From DASQFQ01 sp038327685 (GTDB taxonomy: Bacteria > Actinomycetota > Thermoleophilia > Solirubrobacterales > Solirubrobacteraceae): a stretch of 34,108 nucleotides of DNA. Positions within the stretch are counted from its first letter, which is position 1; each line of letters begins with the position of its first letter. The translations under genes were made by a program, and so were the position numbers. Below, in pieces: positions 15,054 through 24,470 of the stretch. The stretch spans positions 1-34,108 of the forward strand of contig JBBQLH010000044.1 in the NCBI GenBank assembly GCA_038327685.1. Reading direction: 5' to 3'. The notes under the pieces were generated by a model that made no database searches, was not told the DNA's origin, and saw only the letters and a list, made by a program, of their open reading frames with translations.

Positions 15054-15911
15054 TCACATGATCGGCGGTCGGCCGGCGCGGGTCATCCGCCACAACGTGC
15101 CGGCGCCCAACGGCTTGCGGACTCCGCCCGGGCCGCGCAGCCCGTCGCGGTAGCCGCGCAGGGCGTCGCGCGCGTCCGCCCGCGAGCGCACCCGCGGCAG
15201 CGTGCGCAGCCCGAAGTTGACGATGTAGGCGGCCGCGAGCGGGAGCGGGAGATGGCGGCGGGCGAGCCAGACCCGGTTGCGCGCCCCGTAGTAGAAGGAG
15301 TAGCCGTGGGGCGTGCCGGTCGGCGAGGGATGCAGCGCGACGATGTCGCCCGCGTATGCCACCCGGTGGCCCGCGTCCATGACGCGCCAGGCGAGGTCGA
15401 TGCCCTCGTGCACGAAGCGGAAGTCTGCAGGCCAGCCGCCGACCGCCTCGCAGACCGACCGGCGCATCGCCACCGCGCCCTCCCACACCGCGGTGACGTC
15501 GCTCGACCGCGAGCGGTCGCCGACCCGCAGCCGCGGGACCCAGTCGCGCGCCGACGGGCCGCCGTCCCGCGGGGCGACGCGCAGCTGCAGGAGCCCCAGC
15601 CGCGGATCGGCCTCGAAGCGGCGCGCCACGCCCGCGAGCGCGTCCGGCGCGGCAAGGCTGGCGTCGTCGTCGAGGAAGAACAGGAGCTCCCCGCGCGTGT
15701 GCGGCACGCCGAGGTTGCGCCCGGCCGGGATGCCGAGGTTCTCGGGGGAGCCGACGCCGCGCACGCCGTCGGGCAGCCCGGTCGGCTCCCACTCGTTGCC
15801 GACGACGACGACGTCGAGCTCGACCCCGCGCTGGGCGAGCAGCGAGTCCAGCGCGCACCGCAGACCGTCCGCCCGGCGGCCCATCGTCAGCACGACGCAG
15901 CCGAAGCTCAC
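15054..15911 (-). CDS. Family 2 glycosyltransferase (rhamnosyltransferase-like)
   Basis: 285 aa from GTG 15911, whose last three bases of GTGA form the TGA stop of the upstream gene (4-bp overlap, translational coupling). The GT-A fold begins at once with 'FGCVVLTMGRRADGLRCALDSLLAQRG'. 'GIPAGRNLGVPHTRGELLFFLDDDASL' holds the metal-binding acidic motif, and 'MRRSVCEAVGGWPADFRFVHEGIDLAWR' holds the acceptor-side ED-like motif ('HEGIDLAWR'). Family members add rhamnose or other deoxyhexoses to growing glycans. Its place between a CDP-alcohol phosphotransferase and the exporter suggests it glycosylates the exported polymer or its linkage unit. Donor sugar is unknown. Confidence 0.88.
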   Translation of the reverse strand: MSFGCVVLTMGRRADGLRCALDSLLAQRGVELDVVVVGNEWEPTGLPDGVRGVGSPENLGIPAGRNLGVPHTRGELLFFLDDDASLAAPDALAGVARRFEADPRLGLLQLRVAPRDGGPSARDWVPRLRVGDRSRSSDVTAVWEGAVAMRRSVCEAVGGWPADFRFVHEGIDLAWRVMDAGHRVAYAGDIVALHPSPTGTPHGYSFYYGARNRVWLARRHLPLPLAAAYIVNFGLRTLPRVRSRADARDALRGYRDGLRGPGGVRKPLGAGTLWRMTRAGRPPIM

Positions 15912-16660
15912 CGCAAGCGGCTCGAGGCGAGGATGGCGACCAGGTGCCCGGCCGCGGTGATGGCCGCGATCGGCACGAGCGCGACCACGAGCGTGCGGGT
16001 GCCGGGGCTGCCGTCGGCGAGCGCGTCGACGATCGCCGCGGCCAGCGCGAGCAGCGACGCCTCGATCGCCACGAAGGCGCGGAAGAACGGGAAGAAGCCG
16101 AGCGCGCGGCGCACGCGCGCGAGGCCAGAGGTGCGCGGCGCGGCGACCGCGGCGGTGTCGTCGGCAGCGGACCTGCCCGCCTCCATGCGCGCGACGGCGA
16201 CCAGCGCGCTCTCCGTGCGCACGAGCAGCGCCAGCACCGCCGCCAGCAGGCCGAGCGTCGTGTAGCCGCCGATCGAGTCCCAGCCGCCGTCGGCCCGGAT
16301 CCCGAGGCCGATCGGCAGCAGCGTCTCGGTCAGGTAGTGGCCGAAGCGATCGAGGTAGATGCCCGCGGGCGAGAACTGCTGCCGCCAGCGCGCGAGCTCG
16401 CCGTCGGAGCAGTCGAGCAGGATCTGGAGCTGGATCAGCGCCACGACCGCGACCGCGGTCCCGACGCCGGGCAGGGCCAGGACGGCCGCGGCGAGCACGC
16501 CGATGACGATCATCGCGCCGGTGACCAGGTTCGGCGTCACCCGCGTGCGCAGCAGCAGGCGCGTCAGGTAGGGCGAGTAGCGCCGGACGTAGAGCTTGCC
16601 CGCCCAATGCTCGCCCGAGTTGCGCTCGAAGATGCGCGCCGGCTGCGCGACCGCGCGCAG
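15908..16660 (-). CDS. CDP-alcohol phosphatidyltransferase-family enzyme with altered catalytic motif
   Basis: About 250 aa if initiated at the CTG at 16660. The motif region at ~83-108 reads D-x2-DG-x2-AR-x8-G-x3-D-x3-H: D83, D86, G87, A90, R91, G100, D104 and His108, where the family has Asp at the last position. Several hydrophobic helices follow. These enzymes displace CMP from a CDP-alcohol with another alcohol's hydroxyl inside the membrane. The first ATG/GTG in frame is GTG 16540, but the 40 residues before it ('GKLYVRRYSPYLTRLLLRTR' just ahead of VTPNLVT) match the conserved surface helix preceding 'TPN.VT' in this family and in the paralogue at 19095. The true start is therefore likely a non-standard CTG (16660) or ATC (16669) at the end of the preceding gene. 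Likely substrate is the CDP-alcohol made by this operon. Confidence 0.8.
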   Translation of the reverse strand: MRAVAQPARIFERNSGEHWAGKLYVRRYSPYLTRLLLRTRVTPNLVTGAMIVIGVLAAAVLALPGVGTAVAVVALIQLQILLDCSDGELARWRQQFSPAGIYLDRFGHYLTETLLPIGLGIRADGGWDSIGGYTTLGLLAAVLALLVRTESALVAVARMEAGRSAADDTAAVAAPRTSGLARVRRALGFFPFFRAFVAIEASLLALAAAIVDALADGSPGTRTLVVALVPIAAITAAGHLVAILASSRLR

Positions 16661-16661
16661 C

Positions 16662-17702
16662 TCAGCGATCGTAGGCGTCTGCGTACGCGCGGACGCGGTC
16701 CCTCACCTCCCCTTCGGAGAGGTCGAGGTGTTCGAGGATCGTGTAGCGGTCGGGGCGCGTGGTGGGCGCGTGGAACACAGCCTCGGAGAACTGCTCGACC
16801 GTGAGGCCGAGGTCGCGCGGGGTGCGCGGGAGGCTGTGGCGGGTCAGGCAGGCGTCGATGTCGCCGGCCATGATCTCGGCGCCGCGCAGCCACGAGGTGA
16901 ACAGGCTGCCGACGCCGGCGAGCTCGCCGTGGTGCGCGGTGCCCGGGAACAGGTGGTCGATCGCGTGGAGGATCTCGTGGTCGCCGCCCGAGCATGGGCG
17001 CGAGGAGCCGGCGGTCGCCATCGCCAGCCCCGACAGCACGAGCGCCTCGGCGAGCGCGATCAGGAAGTCGTCGTCCTCGATGCCGTCCCGGCGGTGCAGC
17101 AGGGCGGTCGCCGCCGTGCGGGCGAAGGTCACCGCGAGGCCGTCGACCGGCTCCGCGCGCTCCTGCGCCGCGAGCCACCAGTCCGCGATCGCCGACAGGT
17201 TGGAGACGACGTCGCCGATCCCCGAGCGCCGCATCGGGGCCGCGCTCGCGCGCACGTAGTCGAGGTCCACGACGACGGCGATCGGCATCTGCACGCCGAA
17301 GGATGCCTTGCGGCCGTGCTCCTCGAGCGAGGACACCGGCGAGGCGATGCCGTCGTGGGCCAGGCTCGTCGCCACCGCGACCATCGGCAGGCCGCTGAGC
17401 GCCGCGGCGTGCTTGGCGGTGTCGAGCGTCTTGCCGCCGCCGATCCCGACGACGGCGTCGAAGAACCCCGTGCGCAGGCGCGCGCGCAGGTCGGTCGCCG
17501 CCTCGACCGTGCCGCCCTCCACCATCCAGATCTCGGCGTTCTCCAGTTGCGGCCGCAGCACCTCCGCGATCTCCTCGCCCTGGCCGGGCCCGACCGCGAT
17601 CGCGACGTGCCCGCCGCTCGAGATCCGGCGGTCGGCGAGCAGCGGCGCGAGGCCCGCCACCGCGCCGGGCCCGATGTCGATGGCCAGCGGCACGCCGACC
17701 AT
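16662..17702 (-). CDS. egsA: sn-Glycerol-1-phosphate dehydrogenase (EgsA/AraM family)
   Basis: 346 aa from ATG 17702; GTG 17720, overlapping the previous stop, is an alternative. It belongs to the iron/zinc-dependent dehydroquinate synthase-like dehydrogenase fold. 'VVGIGGGKTLDTAKHAA' (~84-100) binds NAD(P). 'SLAHDGIASPVSSL', 'GRKASFGVQMPIAVVVDLD' and 'SGIGDVVSNL' are characteristic of G1P dehydrogenases. The metal ligands Asp164, His242 (in 'CSGGDHEILHAID') and His257/258 (in 'FPGTAHHGELAGVG') are present. The known reaction is reduction of dihydroxyacetone phosphate to sn-glycerol-1-phosphate, the archaeal lipid-backbone enantiomer; Bacillus AraM is a bacterial example. Here it sits between a cytidylyltransferase and a CDP-alcohol phosphotransferase, so G1P is probably activated with CTP. 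No PcrB-like prenyltransferase is nearby. Substrate stereochemistry is inferred from family. Confidence 0.85.
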   Translation of the reverse strand: MVGVPLAIDIGPGAVAGLAPLLADRRISSGGHVAIAVGPGQGEEIAEVLRPQLENAEIWMVEGGTVEAATDLRARLRTGFFDAVVGIGGGKTLDTAKHAAALSGLPMVAVATSLAHDGIASPVSSLEEHGRKASFGVQMPIAVVVDLDYVRASAAPMRRSGIGDVVSNLSAIADWWLAAQERAEPVDGLAVTFARTAATALLHRRDGIEDDDFLIALAEALVLSGLAMATAGSSRPCSGGDHEILHAIDHLFPGTAHHGELAGVGSLFTSWLRGAEIMAGDIDACLTRHSLPRTPRDLGLTVEQFSEAVFHAPTTRPDRYTILEHLDLSEGEVRDRVRAYADAYDR

Positions 17703-17707
17703 CCGGC

Positions 17708-18433
17708 TCAGCAGCGCCACGCCACCTCCCGCGCGCGGTCGAGGTCGGCCTGGTCGTCGACCTCTACCCACTCGAGCCCGCCCACCGACGCCACGCCGAC
17801 GCGCCCGCCGCGGTCGGCGTACTCCTGGAAGCCGTCCTCGTAGTAGAGCCCGGGATCGCGCCGCCAGGTCGCCTCGAGCGCCTCGGCCAGGCCCTCCGCC
17901 GCCGCGGGCTCGATCAGCGTCAGCCCGATGTACTCACCCGCCGCGGCGGCCGGATCGTGCGCCTTGTTGATGCCGCGCAGCAGCCCGTCACCGTCGAGCA
18001 GGACCTTCATCTCCTCCTCGCCGAGCGGCTTCGCGTCGTCGAGCGCGAGCACGAGCTCGGCGCGGCCGCGCCCGGCCAGCAACCGCTCCTCGACCTCGGG
18101 CGGATGGACCGTGTCGCCGTTGCACAGCAGCACGCCCTGCGCGAAGTGCTCGCGCGCGCACCACAGCGAGTAGGCGTTGTTCCATTCCTCGGCCTTCGGG
18201 TTGAAGACGAGCTCGAGCGCGACGTCGTGGCGCTCCTCGAGCGCGGCCTGGCGCTCCGAGACGCGCTCGGCCGCGTAGCCGGTGACGACCACGACCGTCT
18301 CGAGCCCGGCGCGGCGCAGGTTGCCGAGCGCGATGTCGAGGATCGTGCGCTCGCCGTCAACCGGCAACAGCGTCTTGGGAAGGTCCTGCGTGAGCGACTC
18401 GAGGCGCCGTCCGGCCCCGGCCGCGAGCACCAT
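17708..18433 (-). CDS. LicC-like CTP-dependent nucleotidyltransferase
   Basis: 241 aa, ATG 18433. 'MVLAAGAGRRL' (1-11) and 'LPKTLLPVDG' (~18-26) are the nucleotide-binding loop and Lys of sugar/alcohol-phosphate nucleotidyltransferases. 'LVFNPKAEEWNNAYSLWCAR' (~75-94) with the Asn-Asn-x-Tyr-Ser pattern is characteristic of LicC-like phosphocholine cytidylyltransferases. 'LCNGDTVHP' has the metal Asp107, and 'GLEWVEVDDQADL' near the C-terminus has the second metal Asp. The protein most likely makes a CDP-alcohol from CTP and an alcohol phosphate; with the G1P dehydrogenase next door, glycerol-1-phosphate is the natural candidate. An in-frame CTG at 18442, overlapping the previous stop, would give the more usual 'M-I-G-M-V-L' opening and is a possible alternative start. 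Confidence 0.85.
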   Translation of the reverse strand: MVLAAGAGRRLESLTQDLPKTLLPVDGERTILDIALGNLRRAGLETVVVVTGYAAERVSERQAALEERHDVALELVFNPKAEEWNNAYSLWCAREHFAQGVLLCNGDTVHPPEVEERLLAGRGRAELVLALDDAKPLGEEEMKVLLDGDGLLRGINKAHDPAAAAGEYIGLTLIEPAAAEGLAEALEATWRRDPGLYYEDGFQEYADRGGRVGVASVGGLEWVEVDDQADLDRAREVAWRC

Positions 18434-18438
18434 GCCGA

Positions 18439-19094
18439 TCAGTCGGGATCATCCTCCTCGTCGTCGTAGACCGGCTGCTGGCCGAGCCGGAAGCGCCGCC
18501 ACTCCGCGACCGTCTCGCCGACGAGCAGGATCACGAGCAGCGCCGCCGCGACGTAGAAGCCCGCCGGCAGCCCGCCCGCGAGCAGCAGCACGACACCGAG
18601 CAGCAGCCGCCCCTCCCAGCCGAGGGCGACGGCGCTCACCCACGCGGGCGGCGACACCCCGCGGTGGCGCAGGCCGTAGACGGACTCGTAGTGGTGGTAG
18701 GTGATCGCGCACAGGAGGGCGAACGCGGCGGGGAGCGAGGAGGCCCCGGCGACCGCGGCGATCCACAGCACTCCTCCGTACTCGAGCGCGCGCAGCGCGG
18801 GCGGCGCGGCCCAGCGCAGCCGGTCGGTGAGCGGGCGCGCGCTGGCGACCCCGCCGACGAGGACCGCCCAGGCGAGCACGCCGGCGACGAGACCCTTCGA
18901 GGCGCCGTCCCCCGCCGTCACGATCGCGACCAGCAGGGGCAGCCCGGCGACGAGCAGCAGCGCGATCGCGGGCAGCTTGACGCCGCGGCCGAGCGCTCGC
19001 CCCAGCGCCGTGGCGAGCGGGCCGTCGTCGCGGTAGTTCTCGAGCACGCTCGTGCGCTCCGTGGGAGCGGAGGCCGTGGTGGTGGCGGCCGCGC

Positions 19095-19098
<4 letters not shown>
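18439..19098 (-). CDS. DUF5941-like integral membrane protein
   Basis: 219 aa from ATG 19098, which overlaps the upstream TGA by 4 bp (ATGA). It opens with 'SVLENYRDDGPLATALGRALG', then has about five or six hydrophobic helices with 'FALLCAITYHHYESVYGLRHRGVSPPAWVSAVALGWEGRLLL' (shown in part), and ends in a Glu/Asp-rich tail after 'VGETVAEWRRFRLG'. I recall this layout as the domain called DUF5941, which in Streptomyces is fused to the C-terminus of a CDP-alcohol phosphotransferase; that name is from memory and unverified. Here it is a separate gene coupled to such an enzyme. It probably forms a membrane complex with the phosphotransferase. No catalytic motif was recognised. Confidence 0.7.
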
Positions 19099-20873
<1,775 letters not shown>

Positions 20874-20879
20874 GGCGCG

Positions 20880-22811
20880 TCAGGGTATCCGCGCGTCCGC
20901 CGGCTGCGAGCGTGCGAGGCCGGCGAGCAGCGCCGCCCAGCGCTCGCCGGCCGCCTCGGTCCCGTAGCGACGCGCCTTCTCGACCGCCGCTGCGCCGAGC
21001 GCGCGCCGCCGCTCCTCGTCGCCGATGAGCTCGAGCAGGGCGCCGGCGAAGGCGCCGACGTCGCCGTTGGGCACGAGCAGCCCGTCGCGACCGTGCTCGA
21101 TGATCTCGCCCGGCCCGCGCGGGCAGTCGAACGACACGACCGGCAGGCCCTTGCTCATCGCCTCCACGACCACGATCCCGAAGCCCTCGAAGCGCGAGGA
21201 CAGCGCGAACACCGAGCCCTGCGAGAGCGCCTCGCCGAGGTCGCGCGTGGCGCCCATGAGGAAGACCTGGTCGTACAGGCCACGCTCGACGATCTGCCGC
21301 TGCAGCGCCGCGCGCTGGTGGCCGCGGCCGTAGATCCGCAGCTGCCAGTCCGGGTGGGCCTCGGCGACCCGGCGCCACGCCTCGACCAGCAGGTCGAAGC
21401 CCTTCTGGGAGTTCAGCCGCCCGGCCGCGACGACCACCTTGCGGTCGAGGCCCGCGCGCTCGCCCGACAGCGGCGGGACCGCGTTGGGCAGCCGGACGAC
21501 CTTGGTCGGCCCGCCCGCGAGCGCCTTGGCGTAGTCGCGGCGGTCCGCCTCCGTCAGCACGACCAGCGCGTCGAGCCCGCGGTAGCGGCGCCTGATGTCG
21601 CGCGCGAGCCCGCGCCGGTGGGAGTGGAAGTTCATGTGCTCCTGCGCGACGGTGACCGTCGCGGGGCCGCTGAGGGCCGCCGCCAGGAGGTTGAAGCTCG
21701 GCCGGGTGCCGATGACGATGCCGCCGCGCATCGCGCGCAGCCGCCGGGTCAAGCGGACGTCGGTCACGAGGCTGCACCAGGGATAGGCGAAGTCGTCGGG
21801 GTGCACGAGCAGGCTCGGCAGCCGCGCCGTCAGCCGGCGGCGGCCGCGCTGGTCGTCCACCGCCGACACCTGCACGCCGTCGGGGAACGGGAAGAACGGC
21901 CGCTCGCTGCGGCGTACCACGCTCACGACCTCCACCGAGCGGCCGCTCTTCACCAGCGACTCGGCCAGGCTCATCGCTGCGCGCACCGTCCCGCCCATCC
22001 CCCACGCGTGCAGGAGCACGATCCGCACGTCGCGGCCGTCGCTGCGCACGTCGCGCGGCCGCCCGGCCCGTGCGGCCGCCAGCCGCAGCGCGAGCCGGTG
22101 CAGCGCGATCGCCGGCGCGCCGAGCACGCGCCGGGCGAGCCGTGGCTTGGCGTCCTCGTCGGGCGGCTCCGCGGGCTCCGGCGCCGGCTCGCCGTGGAGC
22201 GAGCGCACCGACACGTTGTTCTCGACCGTGTAATAGGGCTGGACCCGGCGCTCCCCGATCACGGCCGCGGGATACTCCGTCGCCTCGGCGCGGTTGGGGA
22301 TGCCGTCGAGGTGCGTGCCGAGCCGCAGCGCGCGGCGCCCGATCTCGAGCCGCAGGTTCCACACGTCGCGCTGCTCGCCCGGCACGACGAGCTCGCCGAG
22401 GTCGAGGCTCGTCGTGAAGCGCTCGCCGTCCACCGCCGCGGGCACGACGACCTCCATCGGGTCGCCGCGGCGGCGCGCGAACAGGAAGGCGGGCCCCTCC
22501 GATTCCGGCGGCACCGCGCCCTCCACATGCAGCGTCACGCCCTCGACGCGCATGCGCGTGACCTCGGCGTGCGCGGCCAGCGGTCTCGCCTCGACCGTCA
22601 GCGGACCGCCGTCGGCACGCGCGACGGTGAAGCGGTAAACGCCCTCGGGCGTGCCGAGCACGACGCTCTCGTCGACGGGCGGCCCGCCCCCGGAGGCTTC
22701 CAGCTCCAGGCTGACCTCCCCGCCCCCCGCGGGCGCGAGCGCGGCGAGATCGAACTCCCGGTCGCCCACCACGAGGCGTCGCCGCTCGATGATCTCGACG
22801 CGGCTGGCCAC
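20880..22811 (-). CDS. Family 4 glycosyltransferase with N-terminal beta-rich accessory domain
   Basis: 643 aa, GTG 22811, first gene of the nine-gene operon. Residues ~1-215 form a beta-rich region ('VWNLRLEIGRRALRLGTHLD', 'VQPYYTVENNVSVRS') of a type I associate with actinobacterial teichoic-acid-like enzymes. Residues ~255-640 are a GT-B GT4 module: 'VRIVLLHAWGMGGTVRAAMSL' at the start of the N-lobe, 'VVVAAGRLNSQKGFDLLVEAW' at the start of the C-lobe, and 'SSRFEGFGIVVVEAMSKGLPVV' with the E-x7-E motif, then 'FDCPRGPGEII'. It resembles TagE/poly(glycerol-phosphate) alpha-glucosyltransferases and the second GT4 enzyme at 24471. It probably glycosylates the operon's phosphopolymer in the cytoplasm. 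Confidence 0.87.
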   Translation of the reverse strand: MASRVEIIERRRLVVGDREFDLAALAPAGGGEVSLELEASGGGPPVDESVVLGTPEGVYRFTVARADGGPLTVEARPLAAHAEVTRMRVEGVTLHVEGAVPPESEGPAFLFARRRGDPMEVVVPAAVDGERFTTSLDLGELVVPGEQRDVWNLRLEIGRRALRLGTHLDGIPNRAEATEYPAAVIGERRVQPYYTVENNVSVRSLHGEPAPEPAEPPDEDAKPRLARRVLGAPAIALHRLALRLAAARAGRPRDVRSDGRDVRIVLLHAWGMGGTVRAAMSLAESLVKSGRSVEVVSVVRRSERPFFPFPDGVQVSAVDDQRGRRRLTARLPSLLVHPDDFAYPWCSLVTDVRLTRRLRAMRGGIVIGTRPSFNLLAAALSGPATVTVAQEHMNFHSHRRGLARDIRRRYRGLDALVVLTEADRRDYAKALAGGPTKVVRLPNAVPPLSGERAGLDRKVVVAAGRLNSQKGFDLLVEAWRRVAEAHPDWQLRIYGRGHQRAALQRQIVERGLYDQVFLMGATRDLGEALSQGSVFALSSRFEGFGIVVVEAMSKGLPVVSFDCPRGPGEIIEHGRDGLLVPNGDVGAFAGALLELIGDEERRRALGAAAVEKARRYGTEAAGERWAALLAGLARSQPADARIP

Positions 22812-22834
22812 CGGGCTAGGGTACTGGCGACGTG
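22811..22834. promoter_or_regulatory. Symmetric bidirectional -10 element between GT4 operon and methyltransferase
   Basis: Only 20 bp separate two divergent GTG starts (22811 minus, 22832 plus). The 7-mer TAGGGTA at 22817-22823 reads TAGGGT on the plus strand, 9 nt before GTG 22832, and TACCCT on the minus strand, 6 nt before GTG 22811. Both readings fit TAnnnT with leaderless spacing. A weak -35 candidate TCGACG for the plus direction lies at 22795-22800, inside the minus gene. Such symmetry is known to produce bidirectional promoters. Confidence 0.6.
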
Positions 22835-23572
22835 TACTACCGGGACTTCCTGGGCCGCATCCACGAGGTGCTCGAGCCCCCCACCTATCTCGAGATCGGC
22901 GTGCGCAACGGCGACAGCCTCGCGCTGGCCCGCTCGCCGGCGATCGGCATCGACCCGGCCTACCGTCTGAAGGTCGCGCCGCGGCCGGGGACGAAGCTGT
23001 TCCCGGTCACCAGCGACGACTTCTTCGAGCGCGCCGAGCCGCGGCTGACGTTCGGCGGCCGCCGGGTCGGCTTCTCGTTCATCGACGGGATGCACCTGTC
23101 GGAGTTCGCGCTGCGCGACTTCGTCAACGTCGAGCGCCACGCGGACTGGACCGCCGCGATCGTCTTCGACGACATCCTCCCGCGCGACATCCCCGAGGCC
23201 AACCGCGACCGCACGACGCACCAGTGGACGGGCGACGTCTACAAGGTGCTCGAGGTGCTCGAGGAGCACCGGCCCGACCTGATCGTGCTGCGCGTCGGCA
23301 CCGAGCCGACGGGCCTCGGGCTCGTGCTCGGCCTCGACCCCGACAGCCGCGTGCTCGCCGAGCGGATCGACACGATCGCGGAGGGGCTCGTGCAGCCCGA
23401 CCCGCAGCCCGTGCCGGACGCGGTGCTCGAGCGCCGCGGGGCGCTCGAGCCTGACGCCGTGCTCGCCGCCTCCTTCTGGTCCGTGCTGCGCGATCTGCGC
23501 GAGCGCGGTGTCTCGCGCGACGACGGGCTGCCGCAGCTACGCGCTGCGATCGAGCGGGACTTCGGCGGTTAG
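22832..23572 (+). CDS. Class I SAM-dependent methyltransferase (Methyltransf_24-like)
   Basis: 246 aa, GTG 22832 placed 9 nt after the shared -10. 'PTYLEIGVRNGDSLALA' (~17-33) is motif I, the SAM-binding glycine-rich loop. 'AIGIDPAYRL' is motif II with the ribose-binding acid. 'RRVGFSFIDGMHLSEFALRDFVNVERH' and 'AAIVFDDILPRD' are the later strands with the Asp residues typical of this group, which often methylates sugars or acts with glycosyltransferases. No membrane segment is seen. It is divergent from the polymer operon and shares its promoter element, so O-methylation of the surface polymer or of its linkage sugars is a reasonable guess. The 3' end overlaps the sulfotransferase gene by 36 bp. 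Confidence 0.82.
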   Translation: MYYRDFLGRIHEVLEPPTYLEIGVRNGDSLALARSPAIGIDPAYRLKVAPRPGTKLFPVTSDDFFERAEPRLTFGGRRVGFSFIDGMHLSEFALRDFVNVERHADWTAAIVFDDILPRDIPEANRDRTTHQWTGDVYKVLEVLEEHRPDLIVLRVGTEPTGLGLVLGLDPDSRVLAERIDTIAEGLVQPDPQPVPDAVLERRGALEPDAVLAASFWSVLRDLRERGVSRDDGLPQLRAAIERDFGG

Positions 23573-24418
23573 GTAGCCCCACTTCTCGGACATCTCGCGC
23601 AGCGCGGGCGGGATGTCCTCCGGCGCGGGCGGCGGCTCCGGCGGCTGGATCTGGCCCGTCTTGATCTTGTCGGCCCAGTCGCCGAGGCCCGCCTTGTAGC
23701 GGCCGTGATCGAAGTTCCCGTACTCGAGCATGCCCGGCTCCCAGGCGACGCCGAGGAACGCGCAGATCGCGCGCGTCTCGCGCTCCGGGTCGGCGGTCAG
23801 ATCCTCGTAGCGGACACTGTGGCCTTCGTAGGTCTGGCGCGCCGACTCGAGCGCCTCGCAGTAGCGGCGGATCAGGTCGGCGTTCTTCTCGTCGTCGTCG
23901 GCGTGCTCGCCGCGAACGGACTGGCGCGAGCGTGCGATCGCGGCCGGGTGGCGCAGCAGGTAGATGAAGCGCGCGTCGGGCCAGCACTCGCGCAGGCGGT
24001 CGACGATGAAGACGTTGTTGGGCGTCTTGTCGGCGATGATCGCCTTGCCGCTGGCGGCCAGCTCGCGCTGCAGCAGCCGGTCCCACAGCAGGTACTCGGC
24101 GCCCTTGGGGTCGAGGCCGAGCTCGGCCATCGAGCGCTCGGACCACGTCTCGTCGAAGTGCACGGAGACGTAGCGCAGGTGCAGCTCGTGCGGCGAGCGG
24201 ATCTGCGAGTGGCTGTCGAGCAGCACGCGCAGCAGCGTCGAGCCGGAGCGCAGCGTGCAGATCACGAACACGGGAGCCTGCACGAGCCGGTCGCCCGGCC
24301 GCAGCTCGCCGACGCGCGTCCGGCCGGCGGTCTGCGGCTTCGCCGGCTTGCCCGCGCGCTGCAGCTGGTAGCCCGTCGCGCGGGCCAGGGCGCCGTTGAG
24401 CGTCTCCTTCCAGGTCAC
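23537..24418 (-). CDS. PAPS-dependent sulfotransferase (Stf0/sulfotransfer family)
   Basis: 293 aa, GTG 24418 located 8 nt after a TAAAGT -10 box. 'PVFVICTLRSGSTLLRVLLDSH' (~50-70) is the 5'-phosphosulfate-binding loop. 'ARFIYLLRHPAAIARSRQS' with Arg and Ser is the 3'-phosphate-binding motif. 'EALESARQTYEGHSVRYEDLTADPERETRAICAFLGV' is the typical C-terminal half. It transfers sulfate from PAPS to a hydroxyl group, probably on a glycan or lipid. Its position among glycosyltransferases suggests sulfation of the surface polymer. It contains no membrane helix. The acceptor cannot be named. Confidence 0.9.
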   Translation of the reverse strand: MTWKETLNGALARATGYQLQRAGKPAKPQTAGRTRVGELRPGDRLVQAPVFVICTLRSGSTLLRVLLDSHSQIRSPHELHLRYVSVHFDETWSERSMAELGLDPKGAEYLLWDRLLQRELAASGKAIIADKTPNNVFIVDRLRECWPDARFIYLLRHPAAIARSRQSVRGEHADDDEKNADLIRRYCEALESARQTYEGHSVRYEDLTADPERETRAICAFLGVAWEPGMLEYGNFDHGRYKAGLGDWADKIKTGQIQPPEPPPAPEDIPPALREMSEKWGYLTAEVPLDRSA

Positions 24419-24426
24419 GCGCGCTG

Positions 24427-24432
24427 ACTTTA
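24427..24432 (-). promoter_or_regulatory. Predicted -10 box of the sulfotransferase gene
   Basis: TAAAGT on the minus strand (24432-24427) is followed by 8 nt and the GTG start at 24418, the leaderless spacing seen elsewhere in the window. No clear -35 box; its place falls inside the adjacent large palindrome. Confidence 0.45.
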
Positions 24433-24434
24433 GC

Positions 24435-24468
24435 TAGCCGCGGGCGCTCGGCCGAGCGCCCGCCGCTA
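24435..24468. promoter_or_regulatory. 34-bp near-perfect palindrome between divergent sulfotransferase and GT4 genes
   Basis: The central 24 bp (24440-24463) are perfectly self-complementary around CTCGG|CCGAG. The symmetry extends to 24435-24468 with one mismatched pair (24439/24464), beginning TAGC and ending GCTA. It occupies most of the 52-bp gap between starts 24418 and 24471, in the position of an operator, and covers the likely -35 zone of the sulfotransferase promoter. It could also fold as a hairpin in RNA, but no gene ends there, so a terminator is unlikely. Confidence 0.65.
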
Positions 24469-24470
24469 AC

